Shown one piece after another: positions 1-6,304 of a stretch of DNA of 13,565 nucleotides. Location of the stretch: the NCBI GenBank assembly GCA_003175915.1, contig PSRH01000105.1, positions 1 through 13,565 of the forward strand, read 5' to 3'. Source of the stretch: Candidatus Melainabacteria bacterium (lineage in GTDB: Bacteria > Cyanobacteriota > Vampirovibrionia > Obscuribacterales > Obscuribacteraceae). Each line of letters opens with the position of its first letter. Positions within the stretch are counted from its first letter, which is position 1. Under the pieces are notes generated by a model, which saw only the letters and a list, made by a program, of their open reading frames with translations, had not been told where the DNA came from and searched no databases. Made by a program: the position numbers and the translations under genes.

Positions 1-63
1 AAACGGAATGATCAGAGGATCGAATATCGATTTCCAAACCTCCCATAGGTAGCAGCATCAACA

Positions 64-870
64 ATGCAGGTAATGCTCTTTGCAATTGTATCCGGCGTCC
101 TGGTAGCGGGCGTATGCATAGGTGGCCTCTTACTAACTAAACGCTTTACTAAACTGAAGGGCGAAGGACATCATCCGGTTGCCGAGGCCTTATTGGCCGT
201 TGTGGGAACCCTGTTTTCCGTACTATTGGGCTTCCTTGTCGTGGGCACGATGAACAACTATGAGGATGCGCGCACCAAAGTCAATCAGGAAGCACAATGT
301 TTGGCAGATGTCTTCAGATTCGCCAAGGGCCTGCAAACGGCACCGCGCAAGGATCTGCGCAACACCTGCCGAGATTATTGCAAAGTTGTATCAGAAGAAG
401 AATGGCCAGAATTGGAAAAAAAGCAGGATAGTCCTCATGCCTGGCAACTTTATTACCAACTATGGGACGAGTGTCTATCAGTTGCCCCTATCGATCAAAG
501 GGAAAGCAACATCCACCAAGCCTTGCTCAATTCAATGCAGGGTTTAGGCGAAAACCGCAGGAGTCGCATTGCCATCCTGCGAAGATCCCTTGCTCCTGTG
601 CTGTGGTTCGTTATGATCAGCGGCTGCGCGATCATCATCGTCTTTACATATTTTTTTGTGATTGACAGTTTGGTACTACATTCGGTGATGACAGGAATGG
701 TAGCAGTCAGTCTTTACTTGATAATCTTCCTACTCATTCTGTACGACAACCCATTTAGCGGGGGGCTCAAACTGGAGCCGATTCCCTTCGAAGTTAATCG
801 CAAACTATTTGAGATCCCTGATGGTCCGGTCATCTATTTAGAAAGGTGGAAAACCACTTCCGGCAAATAG
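64..870 (+). CDS. DUF4239 (bestrophin-like) integral membrane protein
   Basis: This is a 268-residue membrane protein with the architecture of the DUF4239/bestrophin-like family. Two N-terminal transmembrane segments lie at about residues 3-24 and 43-64. A soluble, helical, Cys-containing middle domain spans about 65-175. Two C-terminal membrane segments lie at about 178-200 and 205-227, followed by the family-typical YDNPFSG stretch (227-233) and a short cytoplasmic tail. The role of the family is not settled; resemblance to bestrophin channels is structural only. The ATG at 64 is kept because the hydrophobic first helix begins immediately after it, although no good Shine-Dalgarno sequence precedes it; ATG 73 is the only close alternative. 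The gene converges on the next gene with an 18 bp gap and no obvious terminator. Frames 1 and 2 upstream are open from the window edge to stops at 46-48 and 50-52, so a neighbour's tail cannot be excluded. Confidence 0.85.
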   Translation: MQVMLFAIVSGVLVAGVCIGGLLLTKRFTKLKGEGHHPVAEALLAVVGTLFSVLLGFLVVGTMNNYEDARTKVNQEAQCLADVFRFAKGLQTAPRKDLRNTCRDYCKVVSEEEWPELEKKQDSPHAWQLYYQLWDECLSVAPIDQRESNIHQALLNSMQGLGENRRSRIAILRRSLAPVLWFVMISGCAIIIVFTYFFVIDSLVLHSVMTGMVAVSLYLIIFLLILYDNPFSGGLKLEPIPFEVNRKLFEIPDGPVIYLERWKTTSGK

Positions 871-888
871 GTCGACCCAGAATTTGTC

Positions 889-1218
889 CTAGACGCGTAC
901 CCATTTCCCGTCGAGCAGAACTTTTTTGATTGTCTTTGAGCTACCAGCTCGAATCGGCCCATAAGTTTTCTCGAGCTTCTTCCGGTCTTGTTCGTCAGGG
1001 CGATAGGTGTATCGTTCACATCCCCTCACTCCGCCGGGTAAGCGCTCCCAGGTTGATATCTGTACTTCGCCATTTGTCTTGACAGTTACGCGCTCGATAA
1101 AGGTTCCTAAGTCTGCGTTATCCGAAGGTCTAGGCTCGATGACATTGTGATTTTCATCTTTTGTCGCCTGCGCGAAAAAGAAGTCCATCAGCTTTTGATA
1201 GTCAAGTCCTGTCTTCAT
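889..1218 (-). CDS. Small uncharacterised soluble protein
   Basis: This 109-residue protein has no signal peptide or membrane segment, and I do not recognise its family. It is rich in charged residues. Its middle part (about residues 38-72) alternates polar and hydrophobic residues like a small beta sheet, with the sequence ISTWERLPGG, and it ends in a basic tail (KKVLLDGKWVRV). I chose ATG 1218 over the upstream in-frame ATG at 1251 because a GAGG sits 8 nt before 1218, while nothing like a ribosome site precedes 1251; the longer form would add 11 residues. It lies head-to-head with the exported DUF4412-like gene and tail-to-tail with the DUF4239 gene. Codon use looks normal for the window and the opposite strand has no competing long frame, so I take it as a real gene of unknown role. 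Confidence 0.6.
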   Translation of the reverse strand: MKTGLDYQKLMDFFFAQATKDENHNVIEPRPSDNADLGTFIERVTVKTNGEVQISTWERLPGGVRGCERYTYRPDEQDRKKLEKTYGPIRAGSSKTIKKVLLDGKWVRV

Positions 1219-1325
1219 CCTGTTGACCTCGCCTGCCTCCGCTTTGGACATCTAAAGGACGTACTTTAGGCGCAGAAAGTGCAGATCTTGTGAAGGAGAA
1301 AATTTAATGCCAAGAAGTAAATTCG

Positions 1326-1361
1326 CTTCTCTCGGGCGGCAATCAAGAGAAGTAACTCTTG
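1326..1361 (+). other. Two mutually exclusive hairpins upstream of the DUF4412-like gene
   Basis: CTTCTCT (1326-1332) is the exact complement of AGAGAAG (1346-1352). CAAGAG (1344-1349) is the exact complement of CTCTTG (1356-1361). The two stems share bases 1346-1349, so they cannot form together. The segment lies 51-86 nt before the preferred start at 1412. It could be a leader switch, or chance if translation really starts at 1307. No U-run follows the second stem. Confidence 0.3.
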
Positions 1362-1411
1362 AGCATGTGCGAAAATCGTTGCTGATCGTAAACCCAGTCG
1401 GAGAGTTAAAT

Positions 1412-1996
1412 ATGAACCGCGCTATCTTGGCATCTTTGTTCAGTTTTGCACTCACAACATTAGCAGCGTCCGCAGCAGAGCTTGACTACCCGAAGCAAGT
1501 TTTCGATGCAGTTTATCTAAGCGAAGACGCGAAAACAGGTAGTCACACGATGCGCATGGTGTCAGACGGTAAAGGTCACATGCGGATGGAATCAAACGCC
1601 AATGGCATGAAATCCACCTCAATCATGGACTATCCCAACAAGGTCTGCACGACGCTTATGGAAACACAGAAAATGGCAATCAAGATGCCACTAACTAGTA
1701 ACGGCAAGGCTCAAATCACCGATGAAGCTTCAGCCAAAAAAGAGAATGCCAAGTCGCTTGGTCAAAAGACAGTCAACGGTCATCCATGCCACGGTTACGA
1801 ACACGTTGAACCATCTGGCACTTCCCGAATATGGATCGGCGACGACATCCACTATATGGTGCGCTCCGAGGCAATTACACCCAACGGCACAATCGTTATG
1901 GATCTAAAGTCCTGGTCGACTACTGTACCGTCGCCGGATTTATTCATCGTGCCGTCCGGCTACAAAGAAATGAAAATGCCAGTTGGCTCCAACTAG
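1412..1996 (+). CDS. Exported DUF4412/LolA-like protein
   Basis: This is a 194-residue secreted protein. A typical signal peptide (residues 1 to about 22, ending ASAA) is followed by a beta-rich domain that reads like DUF4412 and other LolA-fold proteins: a run of methionine-rich strands (47-70), a LGQKTVNGHPCHGYEH segment (117-131), a WIGDDIHYMV strand (141-150) and a C-terminal DLFIVPSGYKEM (176-187). Cys79 and Cys126 could form a disulphide. LolA-fold proteins usually bind acyl chains or lipoproteins in the periplasm; whether this one does is inference. The start at 1412 has GGAG 8 nt upstream and gives a proper signal peptide. An in-frame ATG at 1307, also with AAGGAG 8 nt upstream, would add 35 charged residues before the signal. 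A possible extended -10 (TGCGAAAAT, 1368-1376) lies between the two starts. Confidence 0.72.
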   Translation: MNRAILASLFSFALTTLAASAAELDYPKQVFDAVYLSEDAKTGSHTMRMVSDGKGHMRMESNANGMKSTSIMDYPNKVCTTLMETQKMAIKMPLTSNGKAQITDEASAKKENAKSLGQKTVNGHPCHGYEHVEPSGTSRIWIGDDIHYMVRSEAITPNGTIVMDLKSWSTTVPSPDLFIVPSGYKEMKMPVGSN

Positions 1997-2020
1997 AGCA
2001 CTAAAGCAAGTTCTTCTTCG

Positions 2021-2482
2021 CTAGTCCCAACTTGGAGCACCGCCGGCAACGCCATCATCAAGGGTGTCTTGGTGTAGCGAGTTCTCTTTGGCCTGGACAC
2101 AGATGAAGTAGAGATCTTCGTTTGAGTTATTACGCCAGGCTCTTACTCCTCTGGTGCCAACACGGATGCAAGTGCCCTCGGAAACCTCGATTATCTCTCG
2201 ATCAATCAACATTTGTCCTTTGCCACCAACAAAGATATAGAGCTCCTCGTTTTCTTTGTGGCTGTGGGTGAATGGCATACTGCGGCCCGCCGGAAATCTG
2301 TTCAGTGACACTTGCATACCGGTTAAGCCCAAATTGTCTTTTACTAGCAATTTACCGTGCGTTGGCTTTTCAAGTTTCGGGTGTTTGAACTCGTACTGAC
2401 CAAGTTCGGAAAACTTGCCGGCTTGGAAGCAACTGAAATTCGTTCCTGTTACCTTCTTCTTGTCGGTTGTGTGCACTACCAT
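2021..2482 (-). CDS. Single-domain cupin protein
   Basis: This is a 153-residue cupin with one conserved barrel. Motif 1 is clear at residues 66-88: His73, His75 and Glu79/Glu80 in the H-x-H-(x)3-4-E arrangement, followed by the GGKG turn. Motif 2 (G103 to N119) is recognisable, but the position normally held by the metal-binding His appears to be Ala115, in the stretch RGVRAWRNNS. The metal site may therefore have only three protein ligands, and the substrate is unknown. There is no signal peptide, so it should be cytosolic. The ATG at 2482 is preferred because GAGG lies 8 nt before it; a TTG at 2509 in the same frame has no such support. It is 74 bp downstream of the large lipoprotein gene on the same strand, so co-transcription is possible, though a palindrome in the gap may mark a promoter of its own. 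Confidence 0.82.
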   Translation of the reverse strand: MVVHTTDKKKVTGTNFSCFQAGKFSELGQYEFKHPKLEKPTHGKLLVKDNLGLTGMQVSLNRFPAGRSMPFTHSHKENEELYIFVGGKGQMLIDREIIEVSEGTCIRVGTRGVRAWRNNSNEDLYFICVQAKENSLHQDTLDDGVAGGAPSWD

Positions 2483-2515
2483 CTCTACTACCTCACTTTT
2501 TTCGGTCAACTCGGT

Positions 2516-2531
2516 CTATGTAGGCACATAG
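2516..2531. promoter_or_regulatory. Palindrome upstream of the cupin gene
   Basis: CTATGT and ACATAG are perfect 6-bp arms around a 4-nt centre, 34 nt upstream of the cupin ATG and 26 nt past the lipoprotein stop. It could be an operator or a short hairpin. There is no U-run, so a terminator is unlikely. Confidence 0.35.
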
Positions 2532-2556
2532 TCTCAATTTATCGATTGTCTTTTAG

Positions 2557-4827
2557 TTAAAGATTAGCATCAGCAACGAAATTGAATTCGATACCGTCGC
2601 CTGCTGGCTCTGTTTTGAACTGTTTGATTCTTAATGATTTAAGCTGGGATTCTCGATCTTGGAACAGTTTAAATCTACCCTGGTAATCAAGCGAGATGGG
2701 TGGTGCGTTTTTTACCGCTCCAACAATGATTGATTTTTCTGCCTTCTGCAAAACTCCGCCGGAAACCTTACTCCAGTCCAGTTTAAGATCCTCCGGAAGC
2801 GGAAGATTCATGCGCAGGGTGTATTTGAACTGGCTGTCGGCAAGGGTTCCGTTCGGCTCAAATTGATAATCCAGAACTCCCGATCCGGCTAACCGGGCCT
2901 CAGCACTCCATGGACATTTTTGCCAATTGTCCGTTTTTTTTACAATGGACAACATACTGCCCTTTTCCACGGTTCCCATGGCTTCAATGTCGCCATAGCC
3001 ACTAAAGTGCTCTTCATTGTTCTTGATCGACCATAGTTTTTCTATAGTCGGCTTGCGCAGAATGATCTGAGTGACGATGGCGTTTCGATAGCGCCATTTT
3101 TGATCCTTCAGCACTGTCTTCGTCATTGAATAGACTTTCTCTGAAGGCAGAGTCTTGTCAATTTCGGCAAATAAAGCTTGGTTCGGCACAAGCACTGAGC
3201 ACTCGTTGAAGTGCACAGCTGCCGCTCCATCCTTCGAGGCGACCTTTATTCCGTGCACTCTTACATCCATCTTGTGATTACCAAGTAAATCTGACTGGAT
3301 TATCGAAAAATTCAAATTGCCGTATATATCAATTTCTTTATCAGCATCGATTTGAAGACTTCCGTTCAATCCCCCCAATTTGAGCGTGCCGAAAGAGCCT
3401 GCTAACGTAGCTGTTCCCAGATCCACTGATAAAGGCAGCGAGCAGTGCGTACCACTTTCATCGCGCAAAAGTTCCATGGACAAACCGTCCGTAATTGATA
3501 GCGTGGAACCTGGCGCAGTGACGAGCTTGAATTCTTTCTGGCCGCGATGCCAATCTATCTGCCGCACCGCCGCTGTTCCCTGGTCCAGGGAGAACTTCAA
3601 GTCTCCGGATTTGGTCAAAGAAATCGGCCCGATTTTTGCATCAACCAGGGCGATTGAAGTATTAGTGCTTTTGCGGGTCAAATTGATGTTCAGCTTACTG
3701 GCAATTGTCGACTTATCCGTGGAAAACAGGATTTGACGTCCCTCTAATTCTCTGTCGATCCGGAGCGTGGACGGCACCGGACGGGAGAACATGGCAATCA
3801 GATCTAGTCTGGAATTTTTCAGCTCGAGGCGAGCATTGTTGAGCACCATGCCCGCAAGCGCATGTATTCGCGCTTTTTCTTCTTCCTCTCTCTTTTGCCA
3901 GGTAAATTGACTGAACTTCAAGGCAGCTAATTCGGTTTTTACGGAAGACTGCTTGTGCTTTCCGAAACGATAGGTGCAATCTTTAAGATTGAGCAGCCGT
4001 TGCTCATCTTCGGAAGACAGCGTCAATACTCCCTGTATTCGTCTTGCCTGCAAGGCAAACAGGGCGCTACCGCCATTGAAGAATATATCGATCTTTTCAC
4101 CAATGTAATTGCAGCCATTGGAGAACTGCATGTCGAACAGTAGCTGCCCGTCGTAGTTCAAAGCACGATCGAGAAGCACGTCATTCAGCTCAACTTTCGA
4201 ATGGGGCGCAGCAACAAGGTGAATTTTGCCGATATCAAACGAGGCACCAGGTCGCAGACTGAGGATTGCGTGCTTAAGCCTGATCGTTTCCACAACTTCC
4301 TTCACCCCGCTACCACCGGAGCTGTCCACTAGCTGATTTTGCAATACGTTAAACAAAAAGATGCCGATCGCCCGGATCAGATCCACCTCAGCCGTCGCTT
4401 GGCCATGAGAAAGAGCGATATCCTGCGAAATTGGCACACCGCCAACAATCAATGGTGCCGAAGTCCAGAGGTGGCCCTCAGCCAGAGCAGTATTGATGTG
4501 TTGCGGATCGTCAATGGGTAGAGTCAGCTCCAGCTTAAAGAGGGTGCCCTTTGCAACTCGCAGCGGTACCCCTTGGACTTGGAAGGATCCCTCTTTGAAT
4601 TCTCCAGCAGCTACTACTTCGAATTTTTCCGTAGCCTCGGTCAACCGGCGGCAGAGAGGATCTTTTACTTCAATGCTGATGTTCGCCGGTATGGAGTGCT
4701 CTTTCACGATCGGTTGGCCACAGCCGGCGCTAAACAGTACGATGGCAAACCCAAATAATGGCGCCTGACGACGTATGAACCGTTTGAGTTGTGATCTGAT
4801 TGATCCCGGCAGGCACAACAGTCGCAT
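2557..4827 (-). CDS. Large beta-rich predicted lipoprotein of unknown function
   Basis: This is a 756-residue exported protein. The N-terminus has a basic n-region (to about residue 22), a hydrophobic core (about 23-33) and a lipobox-like FSAGC with Cys36. Serine at -3 is unusual but fits relaxed lipobox rules. The mature part is a long succession of short amphipathic strands with few helices; one charged helical segment (KREEEEKARIHALAG) lies mid-protein. This style recalls AsmA/TamB-like bridge proteins or other repetitive beta-sheet envelope proteins, but I see no diagnostic motif and do not assign it. I chose ATG 4827 because it starts the signal peptide and lies downstream of a good -10 (TATACT, 4884-4889); a TTG at 4926 would lie upstream of that promoter and adds non-signal residues. 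It is divergent from the VOC gene and is followed by the cupin gene. Confidence 0.75.
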   Translation of the reverse strand: MRLLCLPGSIRSQLKRFIRRQAPLFGFAIVLFSAGCGQPIVKEHSIPANISIEVKDPLCRRLTEATEKFEVVAAGEFKEGSFQVQGVPLRVAKGTLFKLELTLPIDDPQHINTALAEGHLWTSAPLIVGGVPISQDIALSHGQATAEVDLIRAIGIFLFNVLQNQLVDSSGGSGVKEVVETIRLKHAILSLRPGASFDIGKIHLVAAPHSKVELNDVLLDRALNYDGQLLFDMQFSNGCNYIGEKIDIFFNGGSALFALQARRIQGVLTLSSEDEQRLLNLKDCTYRFGKHKQSSVKTELAALKFSQFTWQKREEEEKARIHALAGMVLNNARLELKNSRLDLIAMFSRPVPSTLRIDRELEGRQILFSTDKSTIASKLNINLTRKSTNTSIALVDAKIGPISLTKSGDLKFSLDQGTAAVRQIDWHRGQKEFKLVTAPGSTLSITDGLSMELLRDESGTHCSLPLSVDLGTATLAGSFGTLKLGGLNGSLQIDADKEIDIYGNLNFSIIQSDLLGNHKMDVRVHGIKVASKDGAAAVHFNECSVLVPNQALFAEIDKTLPSEKVYSMTKTVLKDQKWRYRNAIVTQIILRKPTIEKLWSIKNNEEHFSGYGDIEAMGTVEKGSMLSIVKKTDNWQKCPWSAEARLAGSGVLDYQFEPNGTLADSQFKYTLRMNLPLPEDLKLDWSKVSGGVLQKAEKSIIVGAVKNAPPISLDYQGRFKLFQDRESQLKSLRIKQFKTEPAGDGIEFNFVADANL

Positions 4828-4883
4828 ACTATCGAGTAACCTGAACAGAGAGAGCTCGTTCGTTTGAGAGCGCGAACCAACAC

Positions 4884-4889
4884 AGTATA
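4884..4889 (-). promoter_or_regulatory. Putative -10 element for the lipoprotein gene
   Basis: On the minus strand the hexamer reads TATACT, five of six matches to the -10 consensus, placing transcription start about 50 nt before ATG 4827. No good -35 is visible. Confidence 0.35.
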
Positions 4890-4944
4890 AGATAACTGGA
4901 GCCGGCGGACAGAACCATTCGCTCAACAGTCACTTGCAATCAAT

Positions 4945-4968
4945 CTTAGCTGTTTCCTTAGCTGTTTC
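4945..4968. repeat. Perfect 12-bp tandem repeat in a divergent promoter region
   Basis: CTTAGCTGTTTC occurs twice back to back with no mismatch, between the divergent lipoprotein and VOC genes and just upstream of the VOC promoter. It may be a pair of regulator sites or a recent slippage duplication. Confidence 0.7.
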
Positions 4969-4985
4969 TGCGCCAGCATCGAACC

Positions 4986-5008
4986 ACTGCTAAAATGTCC
5001 TTTGCAGT
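4986..5008 (+). promoter_or_regulatory. Extended -10 promoter inside an inverted repeat, VOC gene
   Basis: TGCTAAAAT (4988-4996) is an extended -10, 48 nt before the VOC ATG counted from the first T of the hexamer. It is flanked by the inverted repeat ACTGC (4986-4990) and GCAGT (5004-5008). No convincing -35 is present, as expected for extended -10 promoters. Confidence 0.45.
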
Positions 5009-5038
5009 TAGCTCAGGAGCGCAAGGGAGGGCATCACC

Positions 5039-5434
5039 ATGCCTGTGAAAAGCGACGTCAAAATAAAAAACTTGGGTTACGTAATCGTTTACGTAAAGGA
5101 CATTGAAAGAGGTGTGGCGTTTTACCGTGACACGCTTGGAATGGAAGTAAAGCTGGACGACGAAGGCTGGGTCGAATTTGACACAGGGGCGGCCACCCTT
5201 GCTCTGCACGTGGATGCAAAACTGACAGGCAGCCGTTCACCCGGCCAACCTATACCCGTGTTTTGCGTGGACGACATAAAGCATACTTACGAATCATTGA
5301 AGAAGGCTGGAGTAAAGTTTGAACACGCTCCTAAAGAAGTGTGCGAGGTAGGACCAAATCAGATCGGACTGTCGGCGGATTTTCTTGATCCGGACGGAAA
5401 TTTTTTATCGATCTTCGGCATCGTCAATAAATAA
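5039..5434 (+). CDS. VOC (glyoxalase/bleomycin-resistance fold) family protein
   Basis: This is a 131-residue single-domain protein with the two beta-alpha-beta-beta-beta modules of the vicinal oxygen chelate superfamily. Module 1 runs about residues 10-58 (IVYVKDIERGVAFYRDTLGMEV, then WVEFDTG and LALHV). Module 2 runs about 72-128 (VFCVDDI, then FLDPDGNFLSIFG). Of the usual four metal ligands, Glu46 and His57 are present. The first-strand position holds Tyr14 and the last-strand position Ser124, so metal binding may be altered or absent and the reaction cannot be deduced. It is cytosolic and 131 residues is normal for the family. An AAGGGAGG lies 8 nt before the ATG, giving a firm start. It appears to be transcribed alone from the extended -10 upstream; the next gene on this strand is more than 500 bp away. 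Confidence 0.87.
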   Translation: MPVKSDVKIKNLGYVIVYVKDIERGVAFYRDTLGMEVKLDDEGWVEFDTGAATLALHVDAKLTGSRSPGQPIPVFCVDDIKHTYESLKKAGVKFEHAPKEVCEVGPNQIGLSADFLDPDGNFLSIFGIVNK

Positions 5435-5957
5435 AACCGTCGCCGATCGGCCAGCTCGTTTTGATATCGCATACAGTGCGTTAGGGTTGCCGTCGGGGCT
5501 TTAACAGGTGTAGCGGAGCAGCAATTAGCCAGCCCCGGCGCAATGCCTGGCATTTTCCCTGGGGCCGGACGTTGGGATATCTAAAGCACGCTACGGCCTC
5601 TTCCTTGACCCTGTATCGGGCAATATCCCTAGAAGCCCAACCCATCGAGTTTTACAAGAATTTTATACGGCTTTGCTAATTTGATAGTGCGATGCATAAC
5701 CCGCTAAATGCTCGCGAGCTGTCTTAGCCGAAATCTCCGTAACTGTTCGATTTCGAGCAGATGTGGAAACGGCAAGGACAGCTCTATTTTTTGGAACCTT
5801 TCGGCAAAAGGTGGCGTCCTTCGGCCCGGCTCAGCTTGATATCGCTTGTTCTTGAAATCTGGCGATACACATTTTCTGCAGATTCGCTCGATATACATCA
5901 AGCTGGAACTTTCTATCGAATTTAATCCATGGCCAAGCCAATCGAAGGGGGTAATTT
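5435..5957. other. 523 bp interval without a gene, rich in inverted repeats
   Basis: No protein frame here has start, codon or family support. The plus strand holds several possible stems: GCCGATCGGC (5442-5451) just after the VOC stop; GCCCCGG (5532-5538) against CCTGGGGC (5558-5565), enclosing AATGCC/GGCATT; GGGATAT (5574-5580) against ATATCCC (5623-5629), competing with GTTGGG/CCCAAC (5571-5576/5636-5641); and the terminator-like structure at 5717-5792. A weak -10 (TTTAAT, 5921-5926) precedes the EF-hand gene. Confidence 0.4.
5717..5792 (+). ncRNA. Candidate structured RNA or stand-alone terminator
   Basis: AGCTGTCTT (5717-5725) pairs with AAGGACAGCT (5774-5783), with one G-T pair. After one mismatch, GCC (5727-5729) pairs with GGC (5771-5773). 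Inside sits a second stem, GAAATC (5730-5735) with GATTTC (5749-5754). Three bases after the outer stem is a run of six T (5787-5792), so on the plus strand it resembles an intrinsic terminator. It lies about 280 nt past the VOC stop and 165 nt before the EF-hand ATG. Either a small RNA ends here or it is a distal terminator. No family is recognised. Confidence 0.3.
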
Positions 5958-6242
5958 ATGAGACATATAATCGCTTTAGCGGCCACGGTCGCGCTGGCAG
6001 TCATTACTGTAAACGCGCCGGCCAGAGCCGATGAAGATGATTGGTTCAAGAGACATGACTACAATCATGACGCTCGTTGGAACTGGAAAGAGTTTCGTCG
6101 AGCTCATTATCAATGGTTGAAGGATCATCCGGGTGAAGCGCATTGGTCCGACCGTCGGCTTCGTCAGGAATTCAACCGTTGTGATGTCGATCATGACGGC
6201 TACGTACACTGCGACCAAGTCCGGACGTTCCACCACTGGTAA
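5958..6242 (+). CDS. Small exported EF-hand protein
   Basis: This 94-residue protein starts with a signal peptide (residues 1 to about 24, ending APARA). The mature part is rich in His, Asp, Arg and Trp and carries two EF-hand calcium loops. Loop 1 (Asp34 to Glu45) has D, N and D at positions 1, 3 and 5 and Glu at 12, but Ala replaces the usual Gly at 6. Loop 2 (Asp76 to Gln87) has D, D and D at 1, 3 and 5 and Gly at 6, but Gln in place of Glu at 12. It probably binds calcium in the periplasm or outside the cell, with unknown partner. The start is firm: AAGGGGG lies 6 nt before ATG 5958. It ends at an intrinsic terminator that runs into the opposing transporter gene, so it is monocistronic. 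Confidence 0.8.
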   Translation: MRHIIALAATVALAVITVNAPARADEDDWFKRHDYNHDARWNWKEFRRAHYQWLKDHPGEAHWSDRRLRQEFNRCDVDHDGYVHCDQVRTFHHW

Positions 6243-6263
6243 CTGAAGGCGGGCCCAGTTTCG

Positions 6264-6304
6264 ATGAGAGCGCAGACTTACGAGGATGCGCTCTCATTCT
6301 TTTC
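6264..6304 (+). terminator. Intrinsic terminator of the EF-hand gene
   Basis: ATGAGAGCGCA (6264-6274) and TGCGCTCTCAT (6287-6297) form a perfect 11-bp stem with a 12-nt loop, followed by TCTTTTC. It begins 21 nt after the EF-hand stop. The downstream arm and part of the loop code for the last residues and stop of the opposing TauE/SafE gene. Confidence 0.85.

Noticed and set aside
1..52. Possible tail of an upstream plus-strand gene
   Set aside because: Two frames are open from the edge (stops at 46-48 and 50-52), but 15-16 codons are too few to choose or to identify anything.
5435..5957. tRNA or decayed gene in the gap
   Set aside because: There is no T-loop signature (GGTTCGA-type) and no stretch that translates into a recognisable protein fragment.
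5704..6049. Minus-strand frames of 65 and 72 codons in and after the 5435-5957 gap
   Set aside because: No ribosome site, no domain, and they overlap the terminator-like structure and the EF-hand gene.
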